From assembly GCA_954870475.1 (NCBI GenBank), contig OX940959.1, positions 4,216,001 to 4,280,000 of the forward strand: a stretch of 64,000 nucleotides of DNA, in the 5' to 3' direction. Both the position numbers and the translations under genes were made by a program. The notes beneath the pieces were generated by a model. That model had not been told where the DNA came from, ran no database searches, and saw nothing but the letters and a program-made list of their open reading frames with translations. Shown in pieces: positions 54,601-64,000 of this stretch; position 1 is the first letter of the stretch, and each line of letters begins with the position of its first letter. The stretch is from Euphrasia confusa. Its lineage: Eukaryota > Streptophyta > Magnoliopsida > Lamiales > Orobanchaceae.

Positions 54601-55965
54601 CAAAGGGTGAAGCTGAAACTGGTATAGCCCCTGTTCATTGAGCTTCCCTGTTATGAGTATTTGCCTTGTTGCCTGATCCTTAACATAGCAAAAATGAGGG
54701 TGAAACTCAAAAAATACAGTGTTATCCTTAGGAAATTGAGCAACACTGAGTAGATTCTTAGTTATTTCAGGAACCAATAGCAGATTGTTGAGTTTAAATG
54801 CATGACTTTTGTTTAGAGCATTAGAACTTGACATCAAACTTTTACCAACATGTGATATATTAAGGTTCAAACCATTAACAATTTGTAACTTGTTATGTCC
54901 TTCATAATCTGAGGCAATAGACATGTTGGAGAAGTCATTGGTAACATGATGTGTTGCACCTGAGTCTGGGTACCAGTTACTGTCAGAGTTGCTATCAGTA
55001 GAAGAGTACATAGCAGATCCATGTTGTGAGTTCTGTTGAGATTGATTTCCTTGAGCTGCAGGCTTGTTTGAGTTGTTGTCATTGAGAGGGACTTTAGGCA
55101 CAAAATTCTCAGTGAATCTGTGATAGCAGATATTGGCAGTGTGGTTTGAATAGCCACATATTTGGCATTGAACTTTATTGGCATAGTTGTTTCTGCCACC
55201 ACCCCTGCCTCTTCCATTTCCTCTACCTCTCTGAGGTTGAGATTGTGTTCCTCTACCTCTCTGTGTAGAGACACCCCTCTGAGCAGCAAAATTAGCATTA
55301 GGAAGATTTTTATCACTCAAATTGGTGATTTCAAGCCTGTTTTCATAACTGAGAAGCAGTGAAGTTAACTCTTTCATACTGTAATTGCCACCATGAGCTG
55401 TAACTGTGACAACCACTGCATCATATTCACTGCTGAGCCCACTTAGAACATGAAGAACCTGATCTTCTTCTTTCATCTTTTCACCAGCACTAGCTATAGC
55501 ATCACAGAGGGATTTCACCTTATTTAAATAATCCCTCATACTGAGGCCCCCTTTTTTCAAACTTTGTAACTGGATTTTGTATTGCATCTTTCTTGCAGTG
55601 TTCTGGCTGGAGAAAGATGATTCAAGACTCTGCCATATTTCTTGAGAGGTGTTGAATCCCACCATGGAGACAAGGATAGATTCTGAAAGTGATGACAGAA
55701 GCCAGGAGGCCAAAAGCTGATCTTGCCTCTGCCAAACCACATAATCTGGATTCATTTTCCAGATACCTTCTTCCCCAGTGGGTATGAGTTTTGCAGGCTG
55801 AATGCTAGAGCCATCAAGGAACCCTTCTAATCCATGACCTCTAACAGTGATAATAACTTGTTGTTTCCAAATAAGGAAGTTTTCATCATTGAGTTTAACA
55901 GATACCTGTTGATTGTTGAGTTGTATTAAAGATGGCTTATTCTGATTTGCTTCTCCTTCTGCCAT
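51653..55965 (-). pseudogene. Copia element D gag-pol with multiple stops
   Basis: ATG at 55965 opens gag (MAEGEANQNKPSLIQLNNQ; UBN2 domain; Gly/Arg-rich linker; CQICGYSNHTANICYH knuckle), then protease WYPDSGATHHVT. A TGA at 54481-54483 replaces the Trp of LWHQRLGH in integrase. A TAA at about 54092 replaces Glu of GGTEFK. At 52714-52719 the Trp-Phe pair after KQASKT is TGA TAG. All lie in one frame until about 52485, where a one-base loss shifts RT (YVDDIIITG before it, LFLSQQKYASEI after it). RNase H ends with SDADWASDPDDRHSTSGY, SSAEAEYRSLGH, DVFTKLLPEQ. Trp-to-stop changes fit decay of methylated cytosines. Confidence 0.88.
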
Positions 55966-56006
55966 GGCTGCAAAGATGAGGATTCTCCTGACTTATCCTT
56001 TTTGCA

Positions 56007-56018
56007 GCTCTGATACCA
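56007..56018 (-). other. Primer-binding site of copia element D
   Basis: TGGTATCAGAGC on the minus strand directly abuts the LTR end ATCTCTTTA; this fixes the non-canonical LTR terminus. Confidence 0.85.
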
Positions 56019-56268
56019 TAAAGAGATATTGAAGTTTTATGTGAAAATATATTGAATGAAAGGAATGATTTTCATTGATTGCGGCTGATGGATACAAGTC
56101 CTATTTATAGGAACAATGAGCTACCAATAAAAGACCTAGAGCCCGTAATTAGCTAAGGGACAAAAACTCCAGCTGGAACATGAGGGCATAAAGGACAATT
56201 CATAAATAGGCTAAATTAGGTTAACTTATTCAAATGAATTTGGGGGTTTTTCTGAGCGGGAGTTATTA
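56019..56268 (-). repeat. 5' LTR of copia element D
   Basis: 250 bp, minus strand TAATAACTCC...ATCTCTTTA; the outer side is followed by AATTA. Confidence 0.85.
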
Positions 56269-56273
56269 AATTA

Positions 56274-56525
56274 TATTTTAAAATAAAAATAAATAAATTA
56301 ATAATTTTTTTAAAATTGTACATATTAAGTTGAAATATAAAAAAAATATGCATAATTTTTTGTATTGTATATATAAAAAAAATTCTATTTCTTTAATTTT
56401 TTATTGAAACAAAATTATTTTATATGTTTAAATATATAAAATACTAAATGTTATGTAAAAAAATTGCTTTAATTAGTAAAAAAAGAATAGAATAAATTTA
56501 AAAAAATCTAAAAAATTGGAATAGT
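56274..56525. other. AT-rich spacer
   Basis: A/T-rich DNA between element D and the gag-only element; no feature seen. Confidence 0.6.
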
Positions 56526-56538
56526 GAAAAAGTAAAAA

Positions 56539-57763
56539 ATGCTACGCAGTGCACTGCCGCAGCGAGTCGCTAGGCAATGCGATGCAGCAGCATACTTTCA
56601 TGATTTTCTCTTTCTTCACATTGTGTACTGTTGTGCATCACATACATTATGTGTGATCTATTTAGCATGTGATCTAGTTGATTCATGCGTATATATTCAA
56701 CCAACACTCGTCGAGCATTGAAGACCTTGGTGGTGCGTTGAGTGCTACTCATGCTGCAGCAAGATGACACTCATGAGAATGTTTGCTGAAGACTCAAGAC
56801 GCAACTGTTGCTGCAAGACCTCCAGAGGATATTGACGCAAGGTGTTGCAACAGTAGATGAAGTTGGCCCTGTGCAAGACGTTGCAGCAGCGGTCAAACCA
56901 GAATCCCAATTTTCTAGCAACTGCCTAACAACTCGGTTTTCAAGGGATTTAGTTGAAGACTGATGACGCACCGTTGCAGCAAGACTCGTTGAAGACGCTG
57001 ATGCAAGGTGGTGCAGTATCTGTCCTGTCTGCGCAAGGCGTTGCAGCATCAGTCAAAACAGATTTCCTTGAATATAGGAACTGCCTTACCTCTCGCTTTT
57101 CAAGAGAGTTGGTTACGGTTTTGGGCCTATAAATTGAAGTAGTCTTCAGCACATTCCTCACCAACTTCAGAATACCTTTTCGTCTTTGTGAAAAGTCTCA
57201 CCCGAGCTTTTCTTCTTCGATTATTCTCATTCCATCGAGTTTGATCGAACCTTTCCACTACGAAGCTTTGTATCAGAATATATTCACCCGTAGTTTGTTT
57301 AGTGTTGGTTTGGTCGTGATCTTTGAATACGATACCTAAAGAATACATGTGTGTATGTCCGAAAGGTAGTCGAGTGTATATTCAAGATCACATTTTGTAA
57401 AGACATTCGATCTTTATTAATGATTTTTGTCGTAAGGCACATTCGTATGGGTATAATTTAAATACCCATACAAGATTATTTCGTTGTCTTCTCTTGCTTT
57501 TCACGTGGTGCGTGTGTGTGCGTTCGTTTGTTTGTTTTTCAAGTTCTTTATTATTCCGCTGCACTCTTTAATATCGTATCAGAATATAAGTTTATATATT
57601 TCTGGTATTATATATAATCTACTCAAACAAAGTAAATCACATAATAAACAAACGAATTTATTTTCTGCAAAGCGCTGCTGCAACACCCCAGTTGTTGCAG
57701 CTGCTGCAGCGCTGCCTATGTAGTGCTGCGTATTCTTCATAATACCTAAGCACCCCGACTTAA
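56539..57763 (+). repeat. 5' LTR of gag-only copia element
   Basis: Matches 61132-62331. A TATA box (TATAAATT, 57128-57135) follows two diverged ~170-bp tandem units (about 56770-56942 and 56943-57115), each with 'gaagact', 'ttgcagca' and 'ttttcaag'. Contains many TGCNGCA heptamers. Ends CGACTTA, one base shorter than the 3' copy. Confidence 0.8.
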
Positions 57764-57766
57764 AAG

Positions 57767-57779
57767 TGGTATAAGAGCC
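57767..57779 (+). other. Primer-binding site, variant
   Basis: TGGTATAAGAGCC, one base different from the usual TGGTATCAGAGCC, just after the 5' LTR. Confidence 0.7.
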
Positions 57780-57826
57780 AACACTAGACTCGATTAGTGC
57801 TTCGGTCCTCTGATTACTCACACACA

Positions 57827-60094
57827 ATGTCAGACCCCTCGTACATCGTTAGATCACAAGTTGTTCTCGATGGTACAAACTACGGTTTTTGGAAAACTCG
57901 TATTGAAGCGAGAATCAAATCCATTGACCGTAATTCTTGGTTGTCGGTCCTTAGAGGATGGAAACCACCTCAGTCCACTGAGGAAGGGTCCATGCTTGAA
58001 AAAGCGCCTGAAAAATGGTCAAAAAATGAGATCGATGCTGCAACACCCAATGATAGGGCTAGATGCGCGATCCTTGAATCCATTGATTGTGAAATGTATA
58101 AAATTGTTAAACAATGTGGTTCAGCCAAGGATATTTGGGACCAACTTCAACTTCACTGTGAGGGTGATACTGCAGTGAAGAAAACGAAGTTGCGCATGCT
58201 TATGTCTCGTTTTGAGAATTTGCGAATGCATGAGGATGAGTCCGCTAGTCAGTACTTTGGCGATATCATGGCTATTGTCAATGAGTGTGCTGATCTTGGT
58301 GGACCTATCTCCAATAACGCTGTATGGAGCAAGGTGATGCGGTCTTTGAATTCAAAGTTTCAAGCTAAAGTCACCGCAATCGAAGACGGACCATTGGGCT
58401 CCTCGGAGGATTATGTCACACTCATGGCTGTTTTTAAAACATATGAGCTGAACATACAAGATCGTGAAAGTCATGGACAAGCCCGTGAGAAGTCTATTGC
58501 ATTCTCCGCAACTGAACCAAGGGGCAATTCATTCACAAAGTCAGGCACTGCAACAACACCTCGTGAGCAAAGTCCAGATCCTCTCACCGACGATGAGATC
58601 TATGAACTACTTGGATACGATGATGGTGATGACAAGTTTGATCGACTCTCAAAGAAGTTGGATCTTATTCTTGTACGATCTCTCAAAGGAAATTTCGATC
58701 CACGACGAAGGAGGAATCTATCCAATGCTGCAACAGGCCAAGAAAGAAGACTTGTGCATCAACGACCAAACTCAATTTTCAATTCGGGCCAAGAGAAGGA
58801 CTGGTCCAAAATTGAGTGCCACGCCTGCCATGGAGTTGGGCATTATGCTACCGAATGCCCATCTAAAAATAGAAAAATTGAAAATCTTGTTAATATGATG
58901 GCATTGCAGGACCCTAAGGTTGAAGAATTTTACACTGAAACAACCCTTGCAGCTCGCTTCAAAGGTCGATGCTTATCAGATGATGAAGATGATGATGATG
59001 CTGCAACCCCTGCCAACCAGCTGCAACATGCCAGCCCTAAAACTCCTGCAGCCATGGCAAGGGATTTCATGTGTCTCACTGCTTCCATTGATGACTATGA
59101 ACCTGAAGAAGTTTCAATACCCATCGATCTTTTCATGGAACTAAAGGACCAATTGGACATTCTCCGAATGGAATCCAAGAAGCAATCAATGACGGTGGAG
59201 AGATTTAAATCTGATAAAGCCTCATCCGAAGAAATATTCAAGAAGGAATCAAAGTTGACGGAGAGATTAATCAACGACAAAGGAGCATACGAAGAACGAT
59301 TAAAGAAATTTGATGTGGAACTCACAAGGAAGGATCTAGAGATTGATAGGCTAAAGATCGATTTGGATAGGGCTAACGGGAAACTGGAGGTTGCCAACAA
59401 CACGTTTGAGAAACTTAACACCGGCACCTCAAAGTTGGATGGGGTGATGAGCATATCAAATGTTGAAAGGAAAGGCCTCGGGTATCAAAAGACCGTCGAT
59501 GCCGTGTTCCCTCCAAAGAAGCTATCTTCTGGAATCACATTTGTAAAGGCCATGGAAGATGTCCCTGAGTTCCTAACAGCAAAAGAATTCACCGCAAGAG
59601 CAAGCTCGAAAGCCGTTGCTGCAACAGGAAGCAAGCCAGCCGCTGCTGCCACACGCAAGAGCAGAAATGCAAAGAAGGGTCATGCAGCAACTGGTAAGGT
59701 GAACAATCCTCAACATCTTCCCAAGCCCAAAAACAAACCACGAAGACGATATGTGTGTCACTATTGCCTTGTTCCTGGTCATATTCGACCATATTGCTGG
59801 AAGCGTGAGGAAGATATTAAAAATGGACGTTTCCTCGTATCAAATGTCGGTCCCTGGAATCCCAACAAGCGATTCAACATAGCACGACCTCCTTCGCGTC
59901 AAATAAAGAAGAAAGTGACTCAAGTATGGGTTCCAAAAATTGATAATGTCGCGTTCGATGCTTCTGCAACACCTGCAGCCACTGCCGCAGGACTTTCAGA
60001 CACTATCGATGGACTTTCAGCTACTGCCGCAGTACACTCTATCTCTGACGTAGGACTTTCGAACACTGCTGCAGTACCTCAAAGCATTCCTTGA
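57827..60094 (+). CDS. SIRE-type copia Gag with coiled coil and two CCHC knuckles
   Basis: 755 residues from the first ATG after the primer site (MSDPSYIVRSQVVLDGTNYG). UBN2-type gag to about residue 220 (RCAILESIDCEMYKIVKQCG, LRMLMSRFENLRMHEDESAS). First knuckle CHACHGVGHYATEC about residue 330. An acidic stretch, then a long Lys/Glu heptad-rich coiled coil (about 440-540: KQSMTVERFKSDKASSEEIF, ERLINDKGAYEERLKKFD). Second knuckle CHYCLVPGHIRPYC near 643. The C-terminus is Ala/Thr-rich. In autonomous SIRE elements pol follows; here the stop at 60092-60094 ends coding. GCTGCAACA recurs in frame, giving scattered AAT tripeptides. The frame is intact and probably functional. Confidence 0.82.
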   Translation: MSDPSYIVRSQVVLDGTNYGFWKTRIEARIKSIDRNSWLSVLRGWKPPQSTEEGSMLEKAPEKWSKNEIDAATPNDRARCAILESIDCEMYKIVKQCGSAKDIWDQLQLHCEGDTAVKKTKLRMLMSRFENLRMHEDESASQYFGDIMAIVNECADLGGPISNNAVWSKVMRSLNSKFQAKVTAIEDGPLGSSEDYVTLMAVFKTYELNIQDRESHGQAREKSIAFSATEPRGNSFTKSGTATTPREQSPDPLTDDEIYELLGYDDGDDKFDRLSKKLDLILVRSLKGNFDPRRRRNLSNAATGQERRLVHQRPNSIFNSGQEKDWSKIECHACHGVGHYATECPSKNRKIENLVNMMALQDPKVEEFYTETTLAARFKGRCLSDDEDDDDAATPANQLQHASPKTPAAMARDFMCLTASIDDYEPEEVSIPIDLFMELKDQLDILRMESKKQSMTVERFKSDKASSEEIFKKESKLTERLINDKGAYEERLKKFDVELTRKDLEIDRLKIDLDRANGKLEVANNTFEKLNTGTSKLDGVMSISNVERKGLGYQKTVDAVFPPKKLSSGITFVKAMEDVPEFLTAKEFTARASSKAVAATGSKPAAAATRKSRNAKKGHAATGKVNNPQHLPKPKNKPRRRYVCHYCLVPGHIRPYCWKREEDIKNGRFLVSNVGPWNPNKRFNIARPPSRQIKKKVTQVWVPKIDNVAFDASATPAATAAGLSDTIDGLSATAAVHSISDVGLSNTAAVPQSIP

Positions 60095-61119
60095 ACGCAC
60101 GATCGTAACACGCTGTCGCATTGAAATGTAAGCTTCAACTTTTCTTTCGACACTGCCGCATCAGAATGTCAAAATAAAGAATGTAAAATCTTTCGAAGGC
60201 AGAGAGGATATCCAAAGCTCCGAGGTAACATAGACGAACCCATTTACAAAAAAAAAAAACAAAAAAAAACATATACAAAGGGTTTAGATTCAATGTACTA
60301 AGTGTCTAGGATATTCAATACATTCACTTTCTGGGTCACGGTAATTTCATTAGGAAGTATGTAGCTTGTTTATATGCAGCGTGTTGCCGCATCAGGAGAC
60401 TTTTCACATCTCCTGTATTTTTTGTTAGTTCTTCATTGAATAGTTTATCTTAGAAGTCACCACACCGGAAAAAAAAAAAAACATTGCCTCAAGAAGCTTC
60501 GACGATGCCACAGCGTGCTGCCGCATTAGGCCCTGGTACTTCAATATTTACGTCTGCGTTGCCGCAAGATGTGTGCCCTACAGTTGTTCTCAAGAACAAG
60601 ATGTATGTCTTGTTCCTTTCATCACAAAAAGGGGGAGTGAAATTCAGGAAGAGCAAGTGGATGAGCAAAGGAAGCCATTGCAGATGATGCATCAGCAAGG
60701 GGGAGCCACTGCAGATGATGTATCAGCAAGGGAGAGCCATTGCAGAAGAAGGTTATGCACAAGTGGATGAGCAAAGGAAGCCATTGCAGATGATGCATCA
60801 GCAAGGGGGAGCCACTGCAGATGATGCATCAACAAAGGAGAGCCATTGCAAAAGAAGTTTCATAAATTTAATTATTCTTTAATTATTTTTATTTTAGTTA
60901 AAAATTGGTGTGACTGTCTTTTATAGATAAGCTTCATGTACGTTTTTTTTATGAAATATTTTAACTTAGAGGTAATTCACTAAGGGGGAGTGTGTGTTCT
61001 TCTTTAGTGATATGCTAAGATATTATCTTAAACTTCTAGGTTAAGAGAGTTTTCATTGAGGGTGAGTTGTTCTTATACTCTTCCTCATGTTTTGTGAAGA
61101 AAAATAAAAGGTGGGAGTT
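60095..61119 (+). other. Non-coding 3' region with tandem repeats
   Basis: Contains A-rich tracts, TGCCGCA words, and a tandem repeat at about 60645-60860 of 'ggaagccattgcagatgatg' and 'catcagcaagggggagcca' units (two ~125-bp blocks, each of smaller ~40-bp units). 'aagggggag' occurs several times, so more than one polypurine-like tract exists; GGTGGGAGTT (61111-61119) precedes the 3' LTR. Confidence 0.7.
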
Positions 61120-62331
61120 TGTTAGTGTAATATGCTACGCAGTGCACTGCCGCAGCGAGTCGCTAGGCAATGCGATGCAGCAGCATACTTACATGATTTT
61201 CTCTGTCTTCACATTGTGTACTGTTGTGCATCACATACATTATGTGTGATCTATTTAGCATGTGATCTTGTTGATTCATGCGTATATATTCAACCAACAC
61301 TCGTCGAGCATTGAAGACCTTGGTGGTGCGTTGAGTGCTACTCATGCTGCAGCAAGATGACACTCATGAGAATGTTTGCTGAAGACTCAAGACGCAACTG
61401 TTGCTGCAAGACCTCCAGAGGATATTGACGCAAGGTGTTGCAGCAGTAGATGAAGTTGGCCCTGTGCAAGACGTTGCAGCAGCGGTCAAACCAGAATCCC
61501 AATTTTCTAGCAACTGCCTAACAACTCGGTTTTCAAGGGATTTAGTTGAAGACTGAAGACGCACCGTTGCAGCAAGACTCGTTGAAGGCGCTGATGCAAG
61601 GTGGTGCAGTATCTGTCCTGTCTGCGCAAGGCGTTGCAGCATCAGTCAAAACAGATTTCCTTGAATATAGGAACCGTCTTACCTCTCGCTTTTCAAGAGA
61701 GTTGGTTACGGTTTTGGGCCTATAAATTGAAGTAGTCTTCAGCACATTCCTCACCAACTTCAGAATACCTTTTCGTCTTTGTGAAAAGTCTCACCCGAGC
61801 TTTTCTTCTTCGATTATTCTCATTCCATCGAGTTTGATCGAACCTTTCAACTACGAAGCTTTGTATCAGAATATATTCACCCGTAGTTTGTTTAGTGTTG
61901 GTTTGGTCGTGATCTTTGAATACGATACCTAAGGAATACATGTGTGTATGTCCGAAAGGTAGTCGAGTGTATATTCAAGATCACATTTTGTAAAGACATT
62001 CGATCTTTATTAATGATTTTTGCCGTAAGGCACATTCGTATGGGTATAATTTAAATACCCATACAAGATTATTTCGTTGTCTTCTCTTTCTTTTCACGTG
62101 GTGTGTGTGTGTGCGTTCGTTTGTTTGTTTTTCAAGTTCTTTATTATTCCGCTGCACTCTTTAATATCGTATCAGAATATAAGTTTATATATTTCTGGTA
62201 TTATATATAATCTACTCAAACAAAGTAAATCACATAATAAACAAACGAATTTATTTTATGCAAAGCGCTGCTGCAGCGCTGCCTGTGTAGTGCTGCGTAT
62301 TCTTCATAATACCTAAGCACCCCGACTTACA
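61120..62331 (+). repeat. 3' LTR of gag-only copia element
   Basis: Begins TGTTAGTGTAATATGC after a purine tract and ends CGACTTACA. TATA box at 61721-61728. Lacks the ~25-bp 'caacaccccagttgttgcag' segment present near 57681-57706 in the 5' LTR. Confidence 0.82.
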
Positions 62332-63299
62332 AAGAGTATATCCGATGATGTACAAATTCGTAGATACAAAATTGTGTTACGTCATATGTCACATGAAAAA
62401 TAAATTATGTCTTACTATAAATTAATTTGATATTCCAATTTTGAATTTTCTCTCCTCTAATCGTACATATCACCATACCTCCCAATAGTGTACTTAGACC
62501 ATATTTATCAACAACCCTTCACAACCTAAATTTTTAATAAAAAATTATTTTCACTCTCTTCCACATCATCAACCTAAACTTTTCATTTTTTCATACTTTA
62601 TCCACAACCTACAACCCAATTCAATTTATCAATTTTTTTTATTAAATAAATACTTAATATTTTTTATTTCAATTTATATTTAAAATCTATAAAATATATA
62701 TACATTAAATTGTTAAAATGTTTCAATAAATAATTTTTAAATAAAATAAAAAATAAAAAATTATAATTAATTATCTGTGAAACTATATTAATATGGATCT
62801 CGTTTTAAAGATAATAAAAAATTATGAATTTTGATATAATTATATATATATATATAATTATAAATATATAACATTATATATATCATTATATAAATAACAT
62901 TATATAGGATATATAAATTAAATAAATACACAAATGATTTGAGAACATGTGGCAATAAAAAACAAAAAAAAAAAACAAAAAAGAATTCACGCCCGAAGGG
63001 CGTGACATACTCCAGGTCGTGAAGAGGACGTCAAATTCATATTATTATATTATTATTATTATTTTTGTCTTTTAGTTAAGGGAGGGCGTCACGCCTCCCG
63101 ATAAACATAGTCTTAGGTCTAAGTGCTAGGTACAATTCCATAGCACACATTGAAGATGCTCTAAATTGAGTTCATAAATATTTAATTCAATATAATAGAA
63201 TAATAGAGCCTAATAGTGATCGTGACACGGAACTTGGAAGATCGACATTCAAAGTAAGTGGCATTTCAATTTTGAATGCGATTAGTAATTAATTAAAGA
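62332..63299. other. AT-rich DNA, possible MITE remains
   Basis: Mostly A/T. A segment from about 62497 ('gaccatatttatcaacaaccc') to 63163 ('cattgaagatgctctaa') could be a decayed MITE related in its right end to the one at 63419, with a GC patch (62985-63090) carrying 'cgcccgaagggcg'. The terminal repeats match poorly. Confidence 0.3.
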
Positions 63300-63415
63300 C
63301 TCTTGAGACTTGTCGTGTAACTGTTTTTTGAGTCTTTTGAATGCTTGGTGGTATTTTAATTTGAAGAGTCGTCTTGATATTCGACACTCGGATCATTACC
63401 TATACGCTATACCAT
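63300..63415 (+). other. Segment similar to the F-box gene 2 upstream region
   Basis: 'tatttt aatttgaagagtcgtc' followed by 'ttgatattcgacac' parallels 'tatttgaagggttgtc' plus 'ttgattttcgacac' at 47290-47325, roughly 100 bp upstream of F-box gene 2. This may be the promoter side of another family member to the right, with a MITE inserted. Confidence 0.35.
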
Positions 63416-63418
63416 TAA

Positions 63419-63776
63419 GAGCATCTCCAATGGTAGGTACAATTCCTACATGGCATGGAATTGTACCTAGGTACACCATTGGGGATGTAGGTACAATTAG
63501 GTGAGAGAAAAATTGAGTATCTAAACTTTGATACCAGGTACAATTGTAATTGTGGGCCCATTTTCAATTTTTTTTTCATTTTGTTTCATTTCATTTTTAA
63601 TATATGTATGCAAATAAAAATAAAAGTAGTATAGTGGTGGGACCTACAAAAGTATAATTGTACCTTGTATTGTTGGGGAGTGTAGGTATAATTTGATAAG
63701 TATAATTTATTTTTGATGTGTCATATGACGTGGCACAAATTTGTACCTATAGAGAGGTACACCATTGGAGATGCTC
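63419..63776. mobile_element. Tourist-like (PIF/Harbinger) MITE
   Basis: 358 bp with perfect 15-bp terminal inverted repeats GAGCATCTCCAATGG/CCATTGGAGATGCTC, continuing imperfectly through 'taggtac', and a TAA duplication on both sides (63416-63418, 63777-63779). Internal 'ggtacaatt' words recur on both strands. No coding capacity. Confidence 0.85.
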
Positions 63777-63779
63777 TAA

Positions 63780-64000
63780 GACTATCTACAATCGTTTCAA
63801 CATTCAACACCCTACTTTATTACTCCACATCATTTTCTCTCTTTTCCACTTAATCATTCAACACACATTTAACTTTTATACATACAATAGTTTTGTTTAA
63901 TAAAATTCAACACCCTACCCCACCACTTTTATTTCATTTTTTTATTTTCTTTTATCATTAAAATAATTCAATACAACAAGTTTTTACCATTATTTTATTC
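63780..64000. other. Possible start of another MITE, cut by the window edge
   Basis: 'gactatctacaatcgtttca' and 'attcaacaccctac' words, repeated as 'attcaacaccctacccca' at 63905, resemble MITE ends of the 'gagcatc...caatgg' type; the other end is beyond 64000. Confidence 0.3.

Larger units (their letters stand above)
51403..56268 (-). mobile_element. Copia element D with AATTA target duplication and TA...TA LTR ends
   Basis: 250-bp LTRs at 51403-51652 and 56019-56268, with five substitutions between them by eye. AATTA flanks both sides (51398-51402 and 56269-56273). On the minus strand the LTR begins TAATAACTCC and ends ATCTCTTTA rather than TG...CA. The order is 5' LTR, primer site, gag, protease, integrase, RT, RNase H, purine tract, 3' LTR. 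Several stops and one frameshift disable it. Confidence 0.9.
56526..62331 (+). mobile_element. Gag-only copia-type LTR element (SIRE-like gag, no pol)
   Basis: Direct repeats of about 1.2 kb at 56539-57763 and 61120-62331 enclose a primer-like site, one long gag frame (57827-60094) and about 1 kb of non-coding sequence with tandem repeats. Nothing resembling protease, integrase, RT or RNase H is present. The 5' LTR start is altered ('aatagtgaaaaagtaaaaa' in place of TGTTAGTGTAAT), and no target duplication is evident. LTR copies are close apart from a ~25-bp indel near 57680, so mobilisation was fairly recent and must have used pol from a relative. Confidence 0.8.

Noticed and set aside
54867..55316. 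149-codon frame overlapping gag of copia element D
   Set aside because: Same strand but shifted frame within gag; no domain and explained by the low-complexity linker.
56570..57348. Series of minus-strand frames in the gag-only element LTR
   Set aside because: Repeated in the second LTR at the same positions, driven by TGCNGCA words; no start context or domain.

Overview
This is eukaryotic nuclear DNA from a flowering plant, most likely a eudicot. Introns have GT-AG borders, Ty1/copia and Ty3/gypsy LTR retrotransposons carry plant-type primer sites, and there are F-box/LRR, B3, DUF1985-Ulp1, NHX-type and PPR-type sequences, MITEs, a TRIM and a CACTA derivative. Most of the window is nested transposable elements; few genes look host-like.

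Layout. 1-9801: a decayed copia element, split by a young gypsy-type element reduced to LTR-gag-LTR with a second partial gag in tandem; the copia 3' LTR holds a GC-rich run of hairpins. 9802-15060: a three-gene cassette (B3-like protein, GRF-type zinc-finger membrane protein, spliced DUF1985-Ulp1 protease). Its non-coding intervals are dense in the complementary pair CACGGTG/CACCGTG, and I regard it as the best candidate for an undescribed mobile system. 15300-29130: a ~2.7 kb tandem array built on captured, Walker-A-deleted fragments of an AAA ATPase gene, interrupted at 22304-28043 by a young copia element with an unusual self-complementary primer site. 29131-34990: AT-rich DNA with a PPR relic, a SINE with long target duplications, a possible 70-residue three-exon gene, and exon 1 of an NHX5/6-like antiporter.

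35010-43518: two minus-strand copia elements, one inserted in the other and then collapsed by deletion into a 1522-codon frame with two reverse transcriptases. 43519-48408: two tandem F-box/LRR genes, one intact and one with a nonsense codon, separated by a LINE tail, a CACTA derivative and an LTR fragment. 48409-51402: a local duplication carrying a TRIM, and a hAT-like end. 51403-56268: a minus-strand copia element with stops, TA...TA LTR termini and a clean AATTA target duplication. 56526-62331: a second, unrelated gag-only LTR element. 62332-64000: AT-rich DNA with a Tourist-like MITE.

The retroelement proteins would act only for their own element families. The two gag-only elements would need pol supplied in trans. 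The B3/GRF/Ulp1 cassette resembles plant Mutator-like or CACTA cargo, but no transposase or terminal inverted repeat was found, so its mobility is inferred. All calls come from reading the sequence; no database search was run.
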